DNA of 64,000 bases from Theropithecus gelada. Lineage: Eukaryota; Chordata; Mammalia; Primates; Cercopithecidae. Below, one piece after another: positions 24,880 through 35,801 of the stretch. The position numbers and the translations under genes were made by a program. The stretch spans positions 24,830,470 through 24,894,469 of the forward strand of contig NC_037680.1 in the NCBI RefSeq assembly GCF_003255815.1. Direction: 5' to 3'. Position 1 is the stretch's first letter. Each line of letters opens with the position of its first letter. The notes beneath the pieces were generated by a model. It worked only from the letters and a program-made list of their open reading frames with translations, searched no databases and was not told the DNA's origin.

Positions 24880-25120
24880 GGCTCTGTCAAATGTCAGGCT
24901 TCCCTCTCCCTCACCAATTTCAAAAATGTTTCACCATGATTTCAAACAGTGAATCATCCCACCCCGTGCCAACCATCTGTTTTGTCTGCCCCCTCATTGA
25001 CTCAAATTAGATGATGGAGGGCGGGGCAGGTTCTTAAGAGCAGCCATTAACACTGGAGGAGAAAGGTTCTGGCAGCAGACTTTCCATTGGAAATTATGGA
25101 CCACTAAAGCTGGCAAGAAG
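24880..25120. other. candidate non-coding regulatory segment (GC box and AP-1 site)
   Basis: Against an AT-rich background this short segment is GC-richer and repeat-free. It holds an exact AP-1 motif TGACTCA (24998-25004) and an SP1/GC box GGGCGGGGC (25019-25027) within 30 bases. There is no TATA box or open frame that would make it a promoter. Regulatory function is inference only. It could equally be the 5' end of an unrecognised old insertion. Confidence 0.25.
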
Positions 25121-27110
25121 AAACTTACAGGCAGAGCACTTAAGAGTAAAATAAAACTATGAACAAGAAGGGGTGTGGAAAAAATTAAAAAAGAAAAAGA
25201 TCAGCTAATCAATACAAAAATAAATTACAAGACAAAATTCAAAAACTGTCAGATACCAAAGAGGCTAAAAAGGGTAAAACTTGTCTGAAAAATATGATAA
25301 GAAACATTAGAAAAGAAGCCATATATGACAGAAAATATCATGCTTATGAAATGTCTTGCCATATTTTATATTTAAATATGCTCTCTGGATTAGTATTTGT
25401 ACTTGTGAAAAGATATGTGAGAAAAGTAATTTACTACCAATTTCTTTTGTATTGGCACACGTTTGAAGAAAAAGAGAACAATCAAATGGAATTATGTACA
25501 TGGAATAATGGACATACTTTAGGAAAATTCTTATAGTTACTACAACAGGATGAAACTTAGCAGGGCATGGTAACAATTAATTTTTCTGATGAAAAACTAA
25601 TATTCTTTTCATTTGAAGGAATGAATGTTTTAAAATCCAAATGAAGAGAATGAAGCAACTACAAAAATATTTTCTATCCTCAGAAATGATGCAGAAAGTT
25701 ACTAAAGCCAGCCCATAGTCCAGGGCAGAGAACTTAGATTTTGCATCTTGATAGCAAATGTGTAAAACCATTTGTAGATCTGTTGTACAAGCACCACAAT
25801 GATAAGCACATTTTCAATATAAAATTATATAATGGGCATCAAGTTTCACAAGAGGTTGGCCAACCAGAACAGTTTTCCTGGGACTGAGGGGCTTCTTTGG
25901 ATGTTAGAATTTCAGTACTAAAACTGGGAAAGTCTTAGATAAACTCCAGAAAGTTGGCTACGATACCATTATTCCGACAACGCTAAAAATGGGAACGTGA
26001 GGTAGAGAAGTATGAAAGTCCTCACTGTTAAAGTATGCATACGCCCTAGCAAAGTATATTTCATGGAAAACTACAAAAAAAAAAAGATATGCTTTATAAA
26101 ATGATTGATTTCTGGTCAAATAAATTAAAGAAACTGTAGTCACATTATTTCTCCTTACAGACTTAGATAATTAAATCTGGCATCATACAAATATCTTTGA
26201 TTGACAAATATTTCTTTTCCACATAAAATTTGTTAAATAGACCATATTTTGGAAAATGATAAACTAAATACAAGCAAACAATGCCATGAAATGTCTGTTT
26301 GTGCAAATACAAAGTCATTAATATGGAGACATACTGGAGGATCAGAAAATGTGAGAGATTAAAGAGCACAATGCTCTTGAATATGCATGCTTTGTGGGTT
26401 TCCTACCTGACTAATTTCATTTTAGTTGTATAAGGATTGTATTCATTCAGGTAAAGATTGAAATGCATAGTTAAGTCAGGAATTTCCAGAAATAGAGCCA
26501 ATTTTGTTTTAAATAAAATAAAGTAACAGACACCCAAGCTTAAATTATCTGGCTAAATGTCTGTGTGGGGAAGTTCACACATCCTCTTCACTTTCTGCTT
26601 CACTCTAATCAGAACCATTAGTCTTCTCATCTTTTGAATATCCAATTCACCTGCAGTGGAAAAATACAGGAATATTAAAGTTTCTTTTGTCAAAACATAA
26701 AGTACAGTTTGAAAATCATACTATAACTCTCTTGAAGGCCATTTTATTCATTGAAGAACAAAATCAGGTTTAATAATTTTCTAGATCAATCTTTCTGAAA
26801 TTTATTAACAACACTTAAGAATCATTTAAATCAAAATATGAAACCAAGTTTTGAGGGAAAATAGCTAAAAGATTCATGGTTTTCTTTCTGTTTTAATTCA
26901 GGAGAATCGTAGCCTTAAAGTCTTTCAATGAACCAAAATACGTAACTTAGTAATTCTAAAATTGGAATGCAATATAATGCCATAACAAGTATCCAAGAAT
27001 GGAGAGTTACAACACCTGATTTGGGGATCTTTTGCTGCAGTTAGTGTCTGGAAAGATTTGAGGAAATATAAGTCTCTCATAACCTCAGATTTCTCATCTA
27101 CAAAATAAAG
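25121..27110. other. unassigned A-rich DNA
   Basis: The left third (25121-25330) is strikingly A-rich on the plus strand with many AAAAAG/AAAATT units. Small frames (25294-25536 plus, 25307-25576 minus) have no recognisable domain. No family could be assigned. It may be a very old retrotransposed sequence, but no TSD was seen. Confidence 0.35.
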
Positions 27111-27121
27111 AATGATATCTT

Positions 27122-27449
27122 GGCAGGGCGCGGTGGCTCATGCCTATAATCCTAGCACTTTGGGAGGCCGAGGCGGGCGAATTGCCTGAGCTCAGGAGTT
27201 CTAGACCAGCCTGGGCAACACGGTGAAACCCTGTCTCTACTAAAATACAAAAAAAAAAAAAAAAAAAAAGAAGAAGAATAAAAAGCCAGGCATGGTGGTG
27301 GGCACCTGTAGTCCCAGCTACTAAGAGGGCTGAGGCAGGAGAATCGCATGAACCCAGGAGGCAGAGGTTGCAGTGAGCCTAGATAGAGCCACTGCACTCC
27401 AGCCTGGCAATAGAGCGCGACTCCATCTCAAAAAAAAAAAAAAAAAAAA
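27122..27449 (+). mobile_element. AluS-type SINE, plus strand
   Basis: A full-length Alu from GGCAGGGCGCGGTGG to an A tail of 20 A (27430-27449). The middle linker has expanded to 21 A followed by GAAGAAGAATAAAAA (27249-27285). The flanks give only an imperfect TSD (GATATCTT against GATTTCTT), consistent with an older insertion. The open frames on the minus strand here are Alu-derived. Confidence 0.95.
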
Positions 27450-27604
27450 GATTTCTTTCATGCAAACTCTTATAGTTACTGTATGTATAAAATGAGATTA
27501 TATTTGTGAAATAATATTGAAAAAATAAAGCCTGATTTATGATACTGCTATAACTAGGGATCAATTTGTACTGAGAGCATGTCATTCATTCTGATAATGA
27601 TTGT

Positions 27605-27790
27605 CACAGTTTATGAAATACTTTGCCATTACCTGATTTTATGCTAAGCACTCCATTATTTAAAGCTGACAGCAGTTTGGTTGAGAGAGGGATTACTTTC
27701 ATTTTACAATGGAGGAAACTGCGGATCAGAGTTAGAGAGGCATTTCCCAAGATCGCACATCTGTCTAGTCAGGAGGAAGCAAATGTGCTT
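27605..27790 (-). repeat. MIR SINE, minus strand
   Basis: The conserved MIR core is visible in reverse: 'attacctgattttatgctaa', then 'ttactttcattttacaatgg' followed by AGGAAACTGCGGATCAGAG and an AAGATCGCACATCT block that corresponds to the 'AAGGTCACACAGCT' region. The order and spacing fit MIR. Confidence 0.75.
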
Positions 27791-27989
27791 GTTTTTGTCC
27801 CACTATGTTACATAGCATCTCAAAAATCCCAGTTAACAGATTTTTCCCTTGGTATTAAGAAGTTCTTAAAGATCTATTGTAACAGGCCTAAAAAATATCC
27901 TTACACAATACTGGTAGCTACTTATATTAAGTAGTATTATTTAAGGAGTTGTTTTTTTAATTGAGCTGGAGTATCTGTCATCCTTGTGT
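27791..27989. other. unassigned DNA between MIRs
   Basis: A short stretch with no family or coding signal recognised. Confidence 0.35.
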
Positions 27990-28170
27990 TTGACATTTTT
28001 CATGCATTATTAAATTTATTTCATTCAACAACTCAGCTAAGGAGATACCACTTTCATGGTGCAGATGAGGAGGCTGAGACTTAGATTGACTAAAAATTTG
28101 CCTAAAGAGGTGATAATTATTTCATGTCAGAACTAATTATTAAACCTAAGTTCCCGTGTTATTGATTTTA
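27990..28170 (-). repeat. MIR SINE, minus strand
   Basis: A second MIR core in the same orientation: 'catgcattattaaatttatt' (storage of the TTTAATCCTCAC region), then GCAGATGAGGAGGCTGAGACTTAGA, and a degenerate 'aatttgcctaaagaggtgat'. More diverged than the copy to its left. Confidence 0.6.
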
Positions 28171-28632
28171 TGTGATACACTGCCTTCTACTTTCTACACT
28201 ATATTTGAGGTAAATATTTCAGATAAGTTACTGAAATTCTAGATAAAATTTCTTTTAGTGACCAGAGCTAAAGAGATATTATTGCTGAAGCAAGTGTTGT
28301 AAATCTAAAATCTTGAAAAGCTAAGTCCTTTAGTACTTTCTTAGCAGTTTACCAGAAGGCCTGTCAGGTGCTGACAATCAATTGATAATCATTCAATAAG
28401 ATCAATAAAGATTAAAAAGGAGAAAAACTCCATCCAAAACAGTTGCTTCAGATTTCCATACCTAAATGTAATAGCAAGACTCATCTCTCTAATGACTGCA
28501 ATTCTGCAACTTTTATTTTGTCTATCGACACAAGTTCTACTTGGAGCCAAGGGATTTCTTCATAAAATGGAAGAGGTAGGAAGTTTCACACTGAAATATT
28601 TGTAATTTTCCAATGTATTGGTCTCCCTAAAA
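28171..28632. other. unassigned DNA
   Basis: AT-rich, with no family or frame recognised. Confidence 0.35.
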
Positions 28633-28975
28633 ATTTGCCTTAGTTTATTCTGGTATCACAAAATACCTGAGACTAGAAAATTTATAAGTAATAGAAATTT
28701 ATTTCTCATACTTCCAGAAGTTTGTAAGTCCAAGATCAAGGTACTGGCAGGTGGTGTCTGGTGAGGTTCTTCTTGCTGTGTCCTTACATGGCAGAAAAGT
28801 GGAAAAGAGTGAATGATCCATTTCCTCAGATCTTTTATATGAGCCCGATTCCATCTATGATGGCTCTGCCCTCATGCCTTTATCACTTCTGAAGTCTCCA
28901 CCTCTGAGTACTCTTACATCAGTAATTATGTTTCAATATATAAATTGTGGGAGGCACATTCAGACCATAGCATTC
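28633..28975 (-). mobile_element. MST-type (MSTD-like) MaLR LTR, minus strand
   Basis: The segment follows a MaLR LTR in reverse: 'acaaaatacctgagactaga', 'atagaaatttatttctcata', 'aagtccaagatcaaggtact', 'tggtgtctggtgaggttctt' and a terminal 'aggcacattcagaccatagc'. It is a solo LTR with no internal region nearby. Termini are decayed and the 5-base TSD was not recovered. Confidence 0.75.
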
Positions 28976-29482
28976 ACTTCTCATTCATAATTGCTCTTTT
29001 GGTATGACTTGCCAGACCAATATATTTTACATAAAAATATTAATCAAAATAACTGAAAATTGAATTTTGATTAATCTGTGGATTAATTTTCTGGAAAGCA
29101 AAAGTGTGGCTAATATTAAGGTAAGCCATAACAGAAAAGTAGTTTTTCAAAAGAAAAAAATAAGGAAAAGGATAAAGAGACCAAACTTGTCTTTTAAACT
29201 CAATTCTACTATATTGAATGTGGCCAGATATAATCGAAATGTGATACCACAGTTAGTGTGCCTACAATTATATTGTATTCAACAGAGGAAATATACAACT
29301 TGATTTGTGTGTGCCCAATGAAGCTATAGGACTATGCAACACAGTAACCAGAGCAGAGTCTTCCAAAGTGTAACCCATGGAAAACAAGAAAAGAATGTCC
29401 ATTTGGGAGAAAGTTGGGCTGGAGGTGGTAACAATTCAAAGTTTCATTTTTCTAGTTCATGTGTTTTTTCCTGGCTTTTATT
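28976..29482. other. unassigned DNA
   Basis: No repeat or coding signal was recognised. The frame at 29067-29303 is Lys/Asn-rich as expected from AT-rich DNA. Confidence 0.35.
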
Positions 29483-29622
29483 TTTGAGAGAGGGTCTTGC
29501 TCTGTTGCCCAGGTTGGAGTGCTGTGGTACAAACACAGCTGACTGTAGCCTTGACCTCCCAGACTTAAGCAATCCTCGCACCTCAGCCTCCCAAGTAGCT
29601 AGGACCACAGGAGCACATAGTT
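29483..29622 (-). mobile_element. free left Alu monomer (FLAM-like), minus strand
   Basis: About 140 bases of a single Alu left arm in reverse: TTTTTGAGAGAGGGTCTTGCTCTG through GCTAGGACCACAGGAGC. The second arm and linker are absent, and divergence is high, which fits a FLAM or an AluJ fragment. Confidence 0.8.
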
Positions 29623-29689
29623 TATGTAGTTTTGCTGGTTCCATTTTTTCCTTCTACTAAAAGAAAGGTAAAAAAAATATTCCAGTATA

Positions 29690-29880
29690 TCCATGGAAAG
29701 TCTACTATATGCCAGAGACTTCTCTCTCAATTAATCACTAGAACAATTCTTGTCAGTTTGGCAATATTATTTAATTGTACCAATTTTACTGAAAAAAAAA
29801 AATTAAAGCTCAGAAAAATAAAAAGAAGCTTTCCAAGGTCACATAGCTAATCATGTCAATTCTGGGACTTGGAATTTTTA
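29690..29880 (-). repeat. MIR SINE, minus strand
   Basis: The MIR order in reverse: 'tctactatatgccagagact', 'accaattttactgaaaaaaa', then AAAGCTCAGAAAAAT and 'aaggtcacatagctaatcat'. The A run at about 29791-29801 replaced part of the core. Confidence 0.65.
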
Positions 29881-29996
29881 TCTGGCATTGATTTTTCTAC
29901 TGAACATTTCAAAAGAAAGTCAGGCATTATAAATTATATTAACAACAACTGCCCTTAGAATTCTCCAAATGCATATATGCATGCAAATAGGAATTA

Positions 29997-30052
29997 TATG
30001 TGTGTTTGTGTGGGGTTGTATACACACTGTGTGTATGTATGTGTGTGTGTGT
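29997..30052. repeat. (TG)n-rich simple repeat
   Basis: Imperfect TG units with TATGTATG interruptions (TGTGTGTTTGTGTGG...TGTGTGTGTGTGTTC). Two overlapping Cys/Val-rich open frames here are repeat artefacts. Confidence 0.8.
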
Positions 30053-31333
30053 TCTATATTTTCTATTATTTTTGTATATATCAAGGAGCAGAAGTATCTA
30101 TCCTGTGCTTTTCTTTTAGGGAATCATGCTTTCACAGAAACAGGGGATTATGTGCTCCACTTCACAGCCAAGCTTTTGGAAGAAATATTACAAGCATAAG
30201 AGTGGGCAGTGGCAACCACTGAGAAAAGAAAGCAAAATGTACCCATGGGAGCTACACTAAAAAGAGAAAAGGAGCCACAGGGAGTCTTTGTGGATATGAA
30301 AATGGGCCCTGAGCTTGAGGGTAGCAAGCTCTCTGCTAATAGCTTGTACTTACTAGTATTTCCTACAGTTTGGACATGTATATTAATAAAATAATTCAAA
30401 AGGCCAAATATTTATTTTATTAACCCGATTAAAGAGAGATGTCTATGAATTTGTCAAAATAAATTTAATGGAATGGTAAATTTCTGGAAACAATTATCAC
30501 ATAGTGCCAAAATGGGAGTCTGTGTTTATCAGTTTCAATTCTTAAAGCTTCCTCAATGAAAAAACCCCACGAACATCACCAAATGTAACCTATAAGTTTA
30601 ATAAGCATCACTTCTGATATAATCAAAGCGTAACTTTTGTTTATTTGTTTATTACGGTATCCCATTATTTATTTAAAATGTATGTAATTGGGCCCTGTTA
30701 GCCTTCTCTTTCTCTAGTTAAAAATGAAACAGGTCGATTTTCTTGTTTTGTTTTTCACATGACTCATTTAAAAACATTCTTAAGGCCCCTTGAAGTGAAA
30801 CTATCATTAAATTTAATTTAGTGCAGGTAGAGAATGGTATGGCCTTTTCCCCCTCTCCCTTTTTACCTCCTTCCTGACTCCTAGCTGCAGTTTTACAAAA
30901 ACATTGAGTCCAAACCGGTACCAGGAACAGAGGACACTGATAAATCAGGAAAAGATTTTATTTGACTGATGATGTATACTCTTGTAAGGTAGCTTCATTA
31001 TCTCAGCCATGGAGGGTATAAGAGTGAACCCATACTCTAACACCAAATTCATAGACTGCCCAGTTCCCTGGGGGTATCTCTGTTTATAAACCTCCTCTGT
31101 TCATTTTACACATATGCTTGCTCTGGAAGTCTCATGATATTCTTTGGCAGAACTTAAAAAGGCTCTAGCCTAGCAATCTCTTTTCCCTGTGGCTCACATT
31201 TAGTCCATTGGAAATACATCTTTTGCCCTAGTAAACTCTGAGATCCAAGCATAGTCTAAATCTATATCCTGTGACCAATAGTTGCTACTGTTATTTTAGG
31301 TATAAACGAGTACTTTGTGCCATCTAACACCAA
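30053..31333. other. unassigned DNA
   Basis: No recognised family. A pyrimidine tract ending in AG at 30106-30119 (cttttcttttag) is followed by a 76-base stretch open in one frame, giving a splice-acceptor-like appearance. There is no donor or second exon-like unit to support it, so it is not called as an exon. Confidence 0.35.
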
Positions 31334-31345
31334 GGAAAGCATTTT

Positions 31346-31663
31346 CTTTCTTTCTTTCTTTTTTTTTTTTTTTCTGAGATGGAGTCTCGCTCTGTTGCCC
31401 AGACTGGAGTTCAGTGGCGGCATCGCAGCTCACTGCAAGCTCCACCTTCCAGGTTCAGGCCATTCTCCTGCCTCAGCCTCCCGAGTAGCTGGGACTACAG
31501 GCGCCCGCCACCACGCCCAGCTATTTTTTGTGTGTGTATTTTTAGTAGAGATGGGGTTTCACCATGTTAGCCAGGATGGTCTTGATCTCCTGACCTCGTG
31601 ATCTGCCTGCCTCAGCCTCCCAAAGTGCTGGGATTACAGGCGTGAGCCACCGCGCCCAGTCAG
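31346..31663 (-). mobile_element. AluY SINE, minus strand
   Basis: A full-length reverse Alu with a CTTT-rich tail (TTTCTTTCTTTC then a T run), GAGATGGAGTCTCGCTCTG, and a left arm ending GCCACCGCGCCCAGTC. The TSD GGAAAGCATTTT lies at 31334-31345 and 31664-31675. The linker holds a TGTGTGTG run. The AluYR-specific GGCCGGATC is not seen in its clean form, so AluY is the safer name. Confidence 0.95.
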
Positions 31664-31675
31664 GGAAAGCATTTT

Positions 31676-32032
31676 GTGGTTTCAGAGATCCCACTAAGTG
31701 CTCTCCCCTAGATTTGTGAGGTAAGATTCAAATACTGCTTGAGAAGGTAAGATTCAGCTGCCACTTTGGGAAGTGTTATTGAAATTCACAGGACGGCAAA
31801 GGCTCTCTAAAGGAATCTCTTTGTGTGCAGACGCCTCTAAGGCCCTGATCCAACACAAGGGTCTAAGAATTGTGGAACAGTATTTTGATTATTTTTCTTT
31901 CTCAAATTTTTTGTTGGAATTTGCGCACACTATCTAATATTAATATCTATTTTGTGGGTGACAACCTTGTACTTAAAATCAAAATAATTTAAATTTTACA
32001 GTCTGTTACGTAATAAAACATACTTCCACATG
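31676..32032. other. unassigned DNA with an 11-base direct repeat
   Basis: GGTAAGATTCA occurs at 31720-31730 and again at 31746-31756. Otherwise nothing is recognised between the two Alus. Confidence 0.4.
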
Positions 32033-32047
32033 AACAACGCGACTTTT
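32033..32047 (-). repeat. target-site duplication, left copy
   Basis: AACAACGCGACTTTT here is repeated exactly at 32352-32366 after the Alu 5' end. The perfect 15-base match supports recent insertion. Confidence 0.95.
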
Positions 32048-32351
32048 TTTTTTTTTTTTTTTTTTTTTTGAGACGGAGTCTCGCTCTGCCGCCCAGGCTG
32101 GAGTGCAGTGGCCGGATCTCAGCTCACTGCAAGCTCCGCCTCCCGGGTTCACGCCATTCTCCTGCCTCAGCCTCCTGAGTAGCTGGGACTACAGGCGCCC
32201 GCCACCTCGCCCGGCTAGTTTTTTGTATTTTTTAGTAGAGACGGGGTTTCACCGTGTTAGCCAGGATGGTCTCGATCTCCTGACCTCGTGATCCGCCCGT
32301 CTCGGCCTCCCAAAGTGCTGGGATTACAGGCTTGAGCCACCGCGCCCGGCC
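32048..32351 (-). mobile_element. full-length AluYR-type SINE, young
   Basis: A reverse-strand Alu with about 26 T at the tail, GAGACGGAGTCTCGCTCTG, GTGGCCGGATCTCAG and GGCTTGAGCCACCGCG. The last two are the cercopithecoid AluYR diagnostic positions. CpG sites remain largely intact and the 15-base TSD (32033-32047, 32352-32366) is perfect, so the insertion is recent. It may be polymorphic or lineage-specific among Old World monkeys. Confidence 0.97.
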
Positions 32352-32499
32352 AACAACGCGACTTTTAAAATGTTCGTGGTATACTTTGTCCACTTGAATA
32401 TTTCCAAGAAATTCAAATCAATTGTCTGACATAGGCCAAACTGGGTAGACCTGCCCTTAGAAGACACCAAAGTCATCTCAGGACAGCTCTTTTTTTCTG

Positions 32500-32665
32500 A
32501 AGTATTATTATTGTTTATTTCAGCATCTGTTTTTATCCACTGTTCTGAAAGCTCTTTGAAGACAGGAAATACGATTTTTAAATGTCTATATTACATGACT
32601 TATCACTGTATCTGTTGCATAGAAAGTTTAAAACATAATTGTTGAAAAAATGAATAAACTTAAAA
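32500..32665 (+). repeat. L2 LINE 3' end, plus strand
   Basis: The conserved L2 3' end order is visible: 'gaaagctctttgaagacagg', 'ttatcactgtatctgttgca', 'tagaaagtttaaaacataat', then TTGTTGAAAAAATGAATAAA. This matches the L2 'AGCTCCTTGAGGGCAGG...GCTCAATAAATGTTTGTTGAATGAATGA' structure at high divergence. Confidence 0.7.
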
Positions 32666-33847
32666 AACCTCACCAGTTCAGAAATAAGAATAATCATTTA
32701 TTGACTGTGAGCCCAGTTAAAATCTAACATAGTGTAAGTGTAATATAATGGTCATAAGTGAGAGTAAATCTTCTTATGTGAAATATGCCAATGATCGGGG
32801 CAAACAACTAACAGTGAACAATTCCTGGTGTATTTTATTTAAATTCCCCATAAATCCTCCTTACACTATTTCACCACCAAAACTTTCTATACAAATCAGC
32901 CTTCTTATGATATAAATGGAAAGGTACAAGGATACAGAGAAACCTATCAGATTCTTGTTTTAAGTTTCTTTGTAGACATTAGTTAACTTATACCTTGCAA
33001 GAGCTAGGCTAAAGATGCGGGGTAAAGAGTTATTTTATAATTGCAGTATTTTAATTTAACATTAAAAATTGGGAAATAGAATTTAAATCAGAAACCACAG
33101 AGGAAAAGGAGACTACAGAAGAAATAAGGGTATAGGAGAAACTTTCTGGGCACTATAAAAAGAGACAAAAATTTGACCAGATGGCAGGGGAGGAAAAATT
33201 GGAGAGGGCACATAGAGGGATAGAAGGAGGCTGAGTGTCTAAGAGGGTGTGCAAAACCCCATCCTTCTGGGCCAAGCCCCAGAGATATGTGCCAAGGCCC
33301 CAGGAGGAGTTGGGGGATGCCTGAGAAGCACAAGCATTGACTGGCTTCCCATGTTAAATCTTAGGTAGCTTGGTGCCTCAGAGAGGCATAATTATGGGGG
33401 AGATGGCTGAGTCTAGGACCCCAAAGGGCAGCATAGCAGGATCCTACAACCTGCAATGTAGTGTAGAAAAAGTATAGTCTCTGAGTCCCTAGACAGCAGG
33501 CAGGAGACTCCAAGGGAAGTAGCACTTTTGCAGTAGTCCTTAAAGTTCAGGCACAGATGACTCTGAGAGACTAGCGAGGCTCTAACAACTGAGGAATATA
33601 GAGGACTAGCTATTAACTCAGCAACTACAGTGGAGTCAGAGGCTCCTGCTTGAAGACTGAAGGACAACTAGCAATATCAAAGGGGACCCTGAAAAGGTAC
33701 CCTTTCACAATGCCAGGGTGATACCTCTGTCTTCCAGGAAGTTGGGTCATTTCTGGTAGAAACAGCAGACGGGAAAGTTAAGGAATCTTCAACTGATTGT
33801 ACACTTACCCAGTTTTAAACTGGAAGTGGCTCAGTTCCAGAATTAAC

Positions 33848-33848
<1 letters not shown>
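32666..33848. other. unassigned DNA, GC-richer centre
   Basis: The section at about 33150-33720 is visibly richer in G and A than its surroundings and lacks Alu, L1 or MIR motifs. It could be an old LTR or internal ERVL piece or single-copy DNA. The two minus frames (33088-33333, 33413-33667) have no recognisable domain. Confidence 0.35.

Positions 33849-33875
<27 letters not shown>
33849..33875. repeat. (TTA)n microsatellite
   Basis: Nine uninterrupted TTA/ATT units. Short but pure, so it may vary in length. Confidence 0.9.
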
Positions 33876-33878
<3 letters not shown>

Positions 33879-34223
33879 GTAGTCCTTAAGAACTAGGCTA
33901 AGTGCTCTATAGAAAAAATAAATTAATTAAAATGTTTTAAACCTGAATTTTGTAAACTGCTAAAAATGTGAAATCAGTATGCCCGTTGCACTGGCTATGA
34001 CAATTTTTGCAAACTCTCTGTTTTTATTTCTGCATAGTTAGAAGAGGACATGGCTAGAGTAACCACATACATTTTTCTTTCACTCTTTGAAATGTCCCAG
34101 TTATGGTTATCTTACATTAATCATTAATAACAAAACAACTCATAGAACAATGTTTAGCTCTGAAAATGCAGATAAGCTTTTAGCGTAATACCATTATTTT
34201 CTAAGCACTCAAATATTATTATT
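33876..34223. other. unassigned DNA
   Basis: Nothing was recognised between the TTA tract and the following Alu. Confidence 0.35.
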
Positions 34224-34553
34224 GTTGTTTTTCTCTTTCTTTTTTTCTTTTTCTTTTTTTTTTTTTTGAAGCAGGGTCTCACTTTGTCACCCAGCCTGGA
34301 GTGCCGTGGTGTGATTTCAGCTCACTGCAACCCCAACTTCCTGGACCAAGTGATTCTTCCACTTCAGCTTTCTGAGTAACTGGGACCACAGACGTGCACC
34401 ACCACCCCAGCTAATTTTTGCATATTTTTTTATAGAGACAAGGTTTTGCTGTGTTGTCCAGGATGGTCATGAACTTCTGGGTTCAAGTGATCTGCTCACC
34501 TCTACCTCCTAAAATGCTGGGATTACAAGCTTGAGCTACCGTGCCTGACCCCC
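34224..34553 (-). mobile_element. AluJ-type SINE, minus strand
   Basis: A reverse Alu with a degenerate C/T tail, TTTGAAGCAGGGTCTCAC, and ending CTACCGTGCCTGACCCC. It is heavily diverged, with many CpG losses. The short TSD ATTATTAT (34215-34222, 34554-34561) is plausible but low-complexity. Confidence 0.9.
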
Positions 34554-34561
34554 ATTATTAT

Positions 34562-35801
34562 CATTTTTAAGCAACATATTGAGGTAAAGAAAAAAGGTTT
34601 TAAAATGCATCAAATGTCTTCAGTAGTGGCAAACTCTTGATTCCTTAGGTGAACTTCAAGCAACATTAAACCCATCAACTTCTCTCCTGAAAGATAGCTC
34701 TAAACAAACTTGGGTGGCCATTTCTACCTCAATTTAAGAAAATATTAGATAATATAAGACCCAGAATATCCTGATTTAGTATTTGAGAACATTTTCCTAT
34801 AGCTGAATCATGATTGCCAGCAGTAAGTTTATTGTTTAAACATCAGTATGAGGAAATGCACTAACTAGTATGTACTTTAAACTAAAGATAATCTGGTTTG
34901 ACTTGAGGTCTCCTGCTAAAGATGCATCATAGTTGTGCAAGGAATTAGGAAAAACATCTGTACACCATTTCTACAAGCTTTCTCATCTAGATTTCCTTTC
35001 TCGCAGTACATCCTTTTCTTAGCTAATGAATGACAATGGGTTGAAAGCAAAGGCTCTTTCAATGAAAGGAAAGCCATTATGAATCAGAAAATTGTAATAA
35101 GGAGAGAAAATGAACTACTCTGAGAGCCCATACAAGTTTAGGAGACAAGTGTAGAATTTCTCTTCTGGTGAGGCAGTGTGGTAGAGTGAAATTAGACAAA
35201 TAGGCATCCAATTAACCATCAACAAATATGTGTGCCAAAATGCCAGGCAGAGAGCACAGTCACATGTAAAACCCAGGCTCAGTGCCTAATTCTATCCACT
35301 TCACAGAATAAAAATGACTCTATTTCTGTAGTCTGCACTGACCTTCACATAAGGATTTCATCCTGGAAATCTATTGCTCTATATAAGCCTTTGGCAATTT
35401 GATCCAATCCCAGCTTCAATTATCACCTCTGTGGGAATGACTCCTGCTGCTACTCATTCTTCCTTTGTGTTTATATAAAATCTTAGGTTCTTTTGAAGAT
35501 CACCCCCTCTACTATCTCCATCTTTTTGTCTTTGTCATCTGTAGGACTTCTTGGTCTCCTTGAAGACATTACTAGTCCAGTTTTTATCTCTATCCTGACT
35601 CATATGATCATCTTAGGTGTCTTTATTGCTCAGTGTCATATCATTTAATAACATTCACCTCTCAGTTGATCCAATGTCTTTAACACATGCCCACTATTTG
35701 TAACAGTCTCAAATCCTACTCTCAAACCACAGCCTGTAAGATTACTGAGAGCAGAATCCATGTTGAAACCACTTTTGCAAAAATTATAACTGAGGAAATT
35801 A
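34562..35801. other. unassigned DNA
   Basis: Nothing assignable. Some T/C-rich stretches (35440-35640) resemble decayed LINE or LTR DNA, but I could not anchor them to a family. No coding signal. Confidence 0.35.
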
